This document shows positions 6,586 to 11,234 of a DNA stretch of 11,234 nt, in pieces. How positions within the stretch are numbered: the stretch's first letter is position 1; every line of letters starts with the position of its first letter. The notes beneath the pieces are model-generated. The model was not told the origin of the DNA. It searched no databases and was given only the letters and a program-made list of their open reading frames with translations. Source of the stretch: an uncultured Eubacteriales bacterium (lineage in GTDB: Bacteria; Bacillota; Clostridia; Christensenellales; Aristaeellaceae); NCBI GenBank assembly GCA_900548125.1, contig URJN01000046.1, positions 1 through 11,234 on the forward strand, written 5' to 3'. Made by a program: the position numbers and the translations under genes.

Positions 6586-7845
6586 TTACATCACGGTTTC
6601 ACCCTGCTCCGTTTCAATGACCCGCAGAAGCTGCTCCATTTCGCCTGTTTCGGCACTGATAAACGCCCAATATCGGTCATTCCCCTCGGCGCACTCGAAT
6701 CCCCAGCAAAGCGATTCGCCCGCTTCCGTCGGAATCACGCAAAGCCTTCGAGTGCGAATGGTTAGCTTGGCTGAAACCATGTCGCCCGCCTGTTTTGCGG
6801 TGATGCTCGGCTCCACATCCGTTCGAGTCGTATGGTTAGATAGGTATTGCGAACATTCCGCGCCGACCACCCTGCCGGTTTCCATGCTGACCTGCACCTT
6901 GACCTGATCGGGATAGAGCGTCACCCCATCCTGCACCGCCGCAAAGTTCGCCACCACCATGCCGTCGTACTGCTGAACAAAGCAAGACTCCATCTGTCCG
7001 AAGCCCACGTCGGCAAGATAAACCCGCGCATTTTGCAGACACTCTTCCTGGCTGTAACGCGCCGTAAACGCCGCCTGCTCAGGCATCATCCAGAGCAGGT
7101 GTCCGCCCTGCCCCGTGACCTGCACGGCAATCTTCCCGTCGGGCGTATCCGCCGTAAACCCGAATGCTTCAAACCGACCGCCGCTGTCCGCCGCATCCGT
7201 CACCTGAGATGCGGTCACGCCCGCATACCTTGCCGCCGCCTCACGCGCCTGCTGACGGGTCAGGCGTTCGCCTGTCAAGCCGAGCGTTTTTCCGTCCGTT
7301 CTGCCGTCGGAAAAAGGCCCGTCATAGATGAGCGAGGGATATTCGATGGCACTCTGCCCCTCGTCGCCCAGCAGCTCTGCCGCGTTCGCTGTCTGCCCCT
7401 GCGCCAGCTGTTCGCCCAGTGCACGACAGGTTTTGCGCATGCTTTCAATCTGCTTTTCGTCCGAACCGGATATCATCCCGCCGCCCGAAACCTGCGCCGC
7501 CAGTGCGAGCGAATACTGTCCCATCTGCCCCGCAAACTTCATGGCGCTGCCCGTCGTCTGTTCGCCCGCATCCATATGCGCCAGACCGCTTTCCACATGT
7601 TGAGCCAGCAGTGCCGTTTCTCCAAGCAGCTCGACGCTCTGCCGTGCGCCCGATACGACGAGCAGCTTCGACAGGTTGACCTCAATATCCGCCATCGCCG
7701 CCACGATATCCGCCATATCCCGCTGCTGTCGCGCCATGGCTTCGCGCTGCATGTTCACTTCCCGCAGGGCAAACGCTCCGCACGCGCCGACAGCCGCCCC
7801 CAGCAAGACCGAAAGCACGCCGATGGCGATGATCTTGCGCTCCAT
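6586..7845 (-). CDS. ypeB: Germination protein YpeB
   Basis: A 419-residue protein, slightly shorter than B. subtilis YpeB (about 450). It has an N-terminal membrane anchor (about 5-27), then an Ala/Gln/Glu-rich helical region (about 30-160). The phrase 'YPSLIYDGPFSDG' (169-181) is a strong YpeB hallmark. The C-terminal half (about 190-415) has PepSY-like repeats and ends 'YWAFISAETGEMEQLLRVIE', as in the family. YpeB is made in the forespore and is needed for stable localisation of the cortex-lytic enzyme SleB, which it holds inactive until germination. It directly follows sleB (9-base gap). The ATG at 7845 is preceded by GGGAGGG, which starts immediately after the sleB stop. The gene pair and motif together make this a confident call. 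Confidence 0.93.
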   Translation of the reverse strand: MERKIIAIGVLSVLLGAAVGACGAFALREVNMQREAMARQQRDMADIVAAMADIEVNLSKLLVVSGARQSVELLGETALLAQHVESGLAHMDAGEQTTGSAMKFAGQMGQYSLALAAQVSGGGMISGSDEKQIESMRKTCRALGEQLAQGQTANAAELLGDEGQSAIEYPSLIYDGPFSDGRTDGKTLGLTGERLTRQQAREAAARYAGVTASQVTDAADSGGRFEAFGFTADTPDGKIAVQVTGQGGHLLWMMPEQAAFTARYSQEECLQNARVYLADVGFGQMESCFVQQYDGMVVANFAAVQDGVTLYPDQVKVQVSMETGRVVGAECSQYLSNHTTRTDVEPSITAKQAGDMVSAKLTIRTRRLCVIPTEAGESLCWGFECAEGNDRYWAFISAETGEMEQLLRVIETEQGETVM

Positions 7846-7854
7846 TCTCCCTCC

Positions 7855-8526
7855 CTACACGGCAAAGCTGTGTTCGCCGATGGTCAGCCGCACTTCACGC
7901 GACCAGATCCACGAGGATGTCGCCGTGGACGGGTTGTAGTAATACAAGCATCCGCCGGTCGGATCCCAGCCGTTCATCGCATCGCGTGCGGCGCGCCGGC
8001 TCTGCTCGCTCGGCGTCAGGTTGATTTGCCCGTCGCTGACCGCGTCAAACGCGCCGGATTGATAGACAACGCCCGCCAGCGTATTGGGAAACCTGCTGCT
8101 CCTGACCCGATTCAGCACAACCGCTCCGACCGCCACCATGCCGACATAGGGTTCGCCGCGCGCCTCGCCGTGAATGAGCTTCGCCAACAGTTCGATATCC
8201 GACGCATAACTCGATGATGCGGAAGCCGACGCCGCAGCTGCTTTTGTCTGCGAAATTCCCATAGCGGCAAGGGTTGCCTGCCCCGCCACGCCGTCCGCCG
8301 TCAGCCCATTCTTTTTTTGAAAGCGAACGATTGCGTTGTAGGTGCTTTGTCCGAAAACGCCGTCCACGCTGCCGGAATAATAGCCCCACTGCTTGAGCTT
8401 CTGCTGCACCTGACGAACTTCTTCGCCGCGCTGCCCCCAATACACCGCCGCCATCGCCGCCGGCGACAGAGAAAACAGCATCAGCAGCCCCGCAAGCAGT
8501 CCCGCGGCAAACCGTGTCTTTCTCAT
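7855..8526 (-). CDS. sleB: Spore cortex-lytic enzyme SleB
   Basis: A 223-residue exported hydrolase. The signal peptide is MRKTRF plus a hydrophobic core, with likely cleavage after AMA (residue 26). A peptidoglycan-binding domain follows (about 30-90; 'GEEVRQVQQKLKQWGYY', 'DGVFGQSTYNAIVRFQ'). A short Ala/Ser linker leads to the hydrolase_2/SleB catalytic domain (about 108-223). Catalytic Glu121 lies in IHGEARGE, followed by VAVGAVVLNRV and GAFDAVSDGQIN. SleB is a lytic transglycosylase that degrades muramic-lactam cortex peptidoglycan at germination. It is shorter than the B. subtilis protein (about 305), mainly in the linker. I chose the ATG at 8526 because it overlaps the preceding small gene's stop (ATGA). 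A TTG at 8535 is in frame but only 2 bases from the GGAGGA site. No conserved residue is visibly missing. Confidence 0.93.
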   Translation of the reverse strand: MRKTRFAAGLLAGLLMLFSLSPAAMAAVYWGQRGEEVRQVQQKLKQWGYYSGSVDGVFGQSTYNAIVRFQKKNGLTADGVAGQATLAAMGISQTKAAAASASASSSYASDIELLAKLIHGEARGEPYVGMVAVGAVVLNRVRSSRFPNTLAGVVYQSGAFDAVSDGQINLTPSEQSRRAARDAMNGWDPTGGCLYYYNPSTATSSWIWSREVRLTIGEHSFAV

Positions 8527-8720
8527 AATCGGCAAAGTCCTCCAAACAACGACCAGCCTGCCGTTTTCTCCTGCATAAGCGCATCATCCGTCTGAAGCTC
8601 TGGCAGAAGCTGAGGAAAAATCAGGCTGAAAAACGCAGGCTGCACCGCGCCGCCAAATGCCTTTGCGGGCAGAAGCAAAAGCAGAGCCGCCAGAATGAGG
8701 GCAATCAAAAAGCGATCCAT
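8523..8720 (-). CDS. Small membrane or exported protein coupled to sleB
   Basis: A 65-residue unrecognised protein. Residues 4-18 are almost purely Leu/Ile/Ala (FLIALILAALLLLLP). They are followed by a short PAKAFGG segment that could be a signal-peptide end or one membrane helix, and then a mildly hydrophobic tail with acidic residues (LLPELQTDDALMQEKTAG). Two facts support it as real: GGAGG sits 7 bases before the ATG at 8720, and its TGA overlaps the sleB ATG by 4 bases, the usual arrangement for translational coupling. It lies 53 bases after ispE. A role with SleB or YpeB is only inference from position. It could instead be a leader that delivers ribosomes to sleB. Confidence 0.65.
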   Translation of the reverse strand: MDRFLIALILAALLLLLPAKAFGGAVQPAFFSLIFPQLLPELQTDDALMQEKTAGWSLFGGLCRL

Positions 8721-8773
8721 GTCCATTCCTCCATTTCCGGATATAAGACAAGGATCGCCCAAAGGCTTAAAAA

Positions 8774-9661
8774 TTATTCTTCTTCGATGACAATGCCGTG
8801 CGCCGCCGTGCGCATCATTCGGCAGGTTGGGTAAGCCGCCATGAGCCGGTCAACGGCGCGGCGGCAGGCTCCCGCGTGCATGTATACGCCGAACACCGCC
8901 GAGCCGCTGCCCGTCATCCGCGCACCCAGCGCACCGGTATCTTCAATCGCGCGGATGGCGCGGTCAATATCCGGACGCATCCTGCGGGAAACAGGCTCCA
9001 GCACATTGCCCAGGGTCTGACCGAGCGCACGCACATCGCCCTCGGCGAGTGCCTTCTGCGCCGCCTCGTTGTCCGGTCTGTCCTCCGGCTTGATGCCTTC
9101 CTCATGAAGCGCACTGAAGACATCGCGGGTCGAAAGCCCGCGGCAGGGCTGGAAGGCGACCAGATACAGCGGCTTCTTCATCTCCAGCCGCGTCAGCTTT
9201 TCACCGATGCCCTGCGCCCGCTGAAGCCCGCCGCGAATACAGAACGGAACATCCGCGCCGATGGTCAAGCCGATTTTTTCCAGCTCGTCCTCGCCAAGCC
9301 CCAGTCCCCACAGGCGGTTCAGACCGACCAGTGCCGCCGCTGCATCGCTGCTTCCGCCGCCCATGCCTGCCGCGACGGGGATATACTTGCGCAGGGTGAT
9401 ATGCGCGCCGCGCGTACAGCCCGTCGCGCTTTGCAGAGCCGCCGCCGCCCGCAGGACGAGGTTGTTTCCGTCCGCGGGAACGAACGCCCGCCCGTGCGTG
9501 CGGACAAAGAGAGAAAGCTCCGGTGCCTCCTCGATGGTCATCTGGTCGCAGAGGGTCACAGACTGCATCAGCATATCCAGATCATGATAGCCATTGGGCA
9601 GCGTGCCGACCACGTCAAGCGTCCAGTTGATTTTCGCACGCGCCTGTATCCTGAGCTTCAT
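8774..9661 (-). CDS. ispE: 4-diphosphocytidyl-2-C-methyl-D-erythritol kinase
   Basis: A 295-residue GHMP-family kinase of normal length. It phosphorylates the 2-hydroxyl of CDP-methylerythritol with ATP in the MEP route to isoprenoid precursors. Motif 1 is 'ARAKINWTLDV' with catalytic Lys10. The glycine-rich ATP loop is 'PVAAGMGGGSSDAAA' (95-109). 'GADVPF' holds catalytic Asp137, and motif 3 is 'MTGSGSAVFG' (249-258). The ATG at 9661 is preceded by AAAGGG and begins exactly at the conserved N-terminus; an upstream in-frame extension (to 9742) overlaps pepP and is not family-like. It starts 14 bases after the pepP stop, so the two are co-transcribed. In many Firmicutes ispE lies near ksgA or purR; here it is next to germination genes. 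Confidence 0.95.
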   Translation of the reverse strand: MKLRIQARAKINWTLDVVGTLPNGYHDLDMLMQSVTLCDQMTIEEAPELSLFVRTHGRAFVPADGNNLVLRAAAALQSATGCTRGAHITLRKYIPVAAGMGGGSSDAAAALVGLNRLWGLGLGEDELEKIGLTIGADVPFCIRGGLQRAQGIGEKLTRLEMKKPLYLVAFQPCRGLSTRDVFSALHEEGIKPEDRPDNEAAQKALAEGDVRALGQTLGNVLEPVSRRMRPDIDRAIRAIEDTGALGARMTGSGSAVFGVYMHAGACRRAVDRLMAAYPTCRMMRTAAHGIVIEEE

Positions 9662-9675
9662 CCAAACACCCTTTC

Positions 9676-10914
9676 TCAGCGCGCCATCAGTGCTTCGATT
9701 TCCTCCGCCTCGCGCGGAATCGCTTCGGAAAGCACGCGGCATCCATCCTCGGTAATGAGCAGGTCATCCTCAATGCGAATACCGATTTCTTCCTCGTCGA
9801 TATACAGACCCGGCTCATCGCTGATGACCATGCCCGCACGCAGACCCTCGCTCTCGTTGACAGCGCAGTCGTGCGTGTCGATGCCCAGATGATGGGAAAC
9901 GCCGTGCATGTAATACGTTCCGATTTGATCCGCAGACTCGATTTTGCCGATGGCCATCAGCCCTTCCGCCAGCACCTTTTTGCAAAGCTCATTCAGCTCA
10001 CGCAGGGTTACGCCCGGACGCGCCGACTTCGCCACCTCGCGGTTCGCGCGCAAAACGATATCGTAGATTTCGCGCTGACGCGGCGTATACTTGCCGTTAA
10101 TCGGGTAGGTGCGCGTAATATCGGCGCAATAGCCGTCAACCCGTGCGCCGAGGTCGAGCAGCAGCAGCTTGCCGTCCTCCAGCTTGCAGTGGTTCGTGCC
10201 GTAATGGAGCATGCAGCCGTTGATGCCGCTGCCCGCGATGGTCGGGAAGGATACGCCCTCCGCGCCCTGCATGCGGATTTCATATTCAAACTCCGCCTGC
10301 TCCTGATATTCCATCCTGCCCGGCTCAAGCGTTGCCAGCACGCGGCGCAAGCCTTGATCCGTCACGGCAATCGCGCGTTCAAGCGTCGCAACCTCCGCGT
10401 CATCCTTGACCATGCGCATGGCAGAAACAAGCTGATGCGCATTCTTGAGCGTGATGGTCGGGTACTGCGCCATGAACGCCTTCGCCTTCGTCATGTTGTA
10501 CATGTCCGCGTCGCCGACCGCGTTGCGGTAGCAGTCAAAATAAGCGGCGTTCACCGTTTCGCGCGCTACACAGCGTCCGACAAAAGCATTGAGGCTGTCG
10601 ATATAGCGGACATCCTGAATGCCGCTGATCTTCTGCGCTTCCTCAATGGTCACGCGGCGGCCCGTCCAGCGTTCCATCGTGGGAATCGGCTCTTCGATAA
10701 ACAGAACGACATGCGCCGGACGATGGGTATTGGCGATAACCAGTGCCATATTCTCGCGGCGCAGACCCGTCAAATAAAAGAAATGATGGTTTGCTTCAAA
10801 GGCATAGCCCTCGTCCATCGAGCAGGGCACGCTCTCCCCGCTGTAAAGCACCATCATCTCGCCAAACACAAGCTGGCTGAGAACACGGCTGCGGCGTTCT
10901 TCATATATATTCAT
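9676..10914 (-). CDS. pepP: Xaa-Pro aminopeptidase, M24B family
   Basis: A 412-residue cytoplasmic metallopeptidase that removes an N-terminal residue preceding proline. The N-terminal aminopeptidase-P domain (about 1-135) includes 'HHFFYLTGL'. The C-terminal pita-bread M24 domain (about 170-400) carries all five expected metal ligands: Asp254 (LLLDLGA), Asp265 (ADITRTYP), His341 (HGVSHHLG), Glu367 (SDEPGLY) and Glu381 (IRIEDD). Accessory histidines are His237 and His348. Length is close to E. coli PepP (about 440). ATG at 10914 has AAAGGAG about 10 bases upstream. It is the first gene of the unit with ispE and sleB-ypeB. Family and activity class are secure; the exact substrate (general peptide turnover or a specific peptide) is not. 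Confidence 0.93.
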   Translation of the reverse strand: MNIYEERRSRVLSQLVFGEMMVLYSGESVPCSMDEGYAFEANHHFFYLTGLRRENMALVIANTHRPAHVVLFIEEPIPTMERWTGRRVTIEEAQKISGIQDVRYIDSLNAFVGRCVARETVNAAYFDCYRNAVGDADMYNMTKAKAFMAQYPTITLKNAHQLVSAMRMVKDDAEVATLERAIAVTDQGLRRVLATLEPGRMEYQEQAEFEYEIRMQGAEGVSFPTIAGSGINGCMLHYGTNHCKLEDGKLLLLDLGARVDGYCADITRTYPINGKYTPRQREIYDIVLRANREVAKSARPGVTLRELNELCKKVLAEGLMAIGKIESADQIGTYYMHGVSHHLGIDTHDCAVNESEGLRAGMVISDEPGLYIDEEEIGIRIEDDLLITEDGCRVLSEAIPREAEEIEALMAR

Positions 10915-10968
10915 CAGAATCTCGCTCCTTTGCTTTCCGCTTTTCGGCGGCTTTTCTTTCGCACCCTC

Positions 10969-10997
10969 ATTTTACCACAGCGGTGTAAAAAGCACAA
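10969..10997 (-). promoter_or_regulatory. Extended -10 promoter ahead of pepP
   Basis: On the minus strand TTGTGC (10992-10997), 17 bases, then TAAAAT (10969-10974) with TGG directly before it, an extended -10. Expected start is near 10962, leaving about 48 bases to the pepP ATG. This is the only good promoter seen for the pepP-ispE-sleB-ypeB unit. Confidence 0.65.
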
Positions 10998-11150
10998 CGC
11001 AGTTTCATTTTACGCCGTCTTTCCATATAACCACCACTTCTTTATCAATGCAGCACAAAATACGCCATTAAATCGCCACAATCTGCTGAATTATCGGCAC
11101 TAATTGGCTTTTAAAAACCACTGAGCTGTTTTCTGCTTTGGGTTTTCCGC

Positions 11151-11184
11151 TTGACAATTCTTCTCTTTTTGATTAAACTATAAT
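11151..11184 (+). promoter_or_regulatory. Plus-strand sigma-A promoter with two candidate -10 boxes
   Basis: TTGACA at 11151-11156 is followed after 17 bases by TAAACT (11174-11179), overlapping by one base a perfect TATAAT (11179-11184) that lies 22 bases from the -35. The first has correct spacing but a poor -10, the second a perfect -10 but wrong spacing. Either would transcribe toward the right edge. Confidence 0.5.
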
Positions 11185-11220
11185 TGAATTTTTAAAAATA
11201 TTTAGAAAGGTCGTTTTATT

Positions 11221-11234
11221 TTGTCTCTTTCCAA
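11221..11234 (+). CDS. Possible start of a gene running off the right edge
   Basis: A TTG codon at 11221 lies 10 bases after the end of AGAAAGG (11204-11210) and just downstream of the promoter at 11151-11184. Only four codons are visible (TTG TCT CTT TCC), so the product cannot be known. The true start could also lie beyond the window. Confidence 0.2.

Larger units (their letters stand above)
6401..6592. repeat. Two 96-bp imperfect tandem repeats in a convergent intergenic region
   Basis: Units 6401-6496 and 6497-6592 both begin CGTATAGGT and share blocks TAAAATCGCC, CTTTGATGC and GTGAAGGCGGGCTCAGCC. My alignment gives 12 mismatches in the first 91 positions with no gaps. Each unit ends with a GC-rich hairpin and Ts. 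The second copy overlaps the ypeB stop codon by a few bases. The substitutions show that the duplication is not recent, or that both copies come from a dispersed family. No convincing open frame or promoter is seen inside. Confidence 0.85.
10915..11234. other. Intergenic stretch between pepP and the right edge
   Basis: No gene is supported except a possible start at the very end. It holds the pepP ribosome binding site and promoter (to 10997) and a plus-strand promoter near 11151-11184. Between about 11000 and 11150 I see only AT-richer sequence with no clear hairpin, open frame or RNA motif. Base composition drops noticeably compared with the GC-rich genes to the left. Confidence 0.6.

Noticed and set aside
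6847..8217. A 456-codon plus-strand open frame opposite ypeB and sleB
   Set aside because: Its His/Arg-rich composition reflects antisense codon bias, and both ypeB and sleB are unambiguous on the minus strand.
8721..8850. Possible sigma-G promoter upstream of the small gene and sleB
   Set aside because: An AGAATA-like -35 exists in the ispE end, but no -10 resembling CATACTA lies at a suitable distance.
9871..11103. A 410-codon plus-strand open frame opposite pepP
   Set aside because: It is a shadow of the pepP frame with no recognisable domain or ribosome binding site.

Overview
The window looks like chromosomal DNA from a GC-rich, endospore-forming member of the Firmicutes, most likely class Clostridia. 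The evidence is a sleB-ypeB germination pair, strong AGGAGG-type ribosome binding sites, consensus sigma-A promoters, a SpoVK/CbbX-type AAA+ ATPase, a MEP-pathway gene (ispE) and one sporulation-type promoter. I cannot name the genus. I see no insertion sequence, prophage, CRISPR array, tRNA or rRNA. All but one of the recognisable protein genes lie on the minus strand.

Reading from right to left along the minus strand, the first unit (10914 to 6586) has five tightly packed genes. They are an M24-family aminopeptidase P (pepP), ispE, an unrecognised 65-residue membrane or exported peptide, the spore cortex-lytic enzyme sleB and its partner ypeB. Spacing is 14 bases from pepP to ispE and 53 bases from ispE to the small gene. 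The small gene and sleB share a 4-base ATGA overlap, and 9 bases separate sleB from ypeB. A good extended -10 promoter lies ahead of pepP. Housekeeping metabolism and germination may therefore share one transcript, although an internal forespore promoter cannot be excluded.

The only plus-strand gene (5876-6352) encodes a 158-residue protein with 18 cysteines and a SpaA/Cna-B-like beta domain but no signal peptide. It has a sigma-K-type promoter (AC-N17-CATAGGTTA) and a strong bidirectional terminator. I infer a spore coat or exosporium protein. Between it and ypeB lie two diverged 96-bp tandem repeats, each ending in a hairpin.

The next minus-strand unit (5603 to 946) reads polysaccharide flippase, SpoVK/CbbX-like AAA+ ATPase with a TerB-like N-terminal region, then the ABC-F ATPase Uup. 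It has its own sigma-A promoter (TTGCAA-N17-TATAAT) and a 5' leader that can fold into a 7-bp stem-loop. A lipoprotein with a copper-amine-oxidase-N-like domain follows (846 to 241).

At the left edge, a perfect TTGACA-N17-TATAAT promoter drives a structured non-coding RNA that runs out of the window. Its rod-like pairing with an asymmetric bubble suggests 6S RNA. At the right edge an AT-richer stretch carries a plus-strand promoter, and possibly the first codons of a gene beyond the window.
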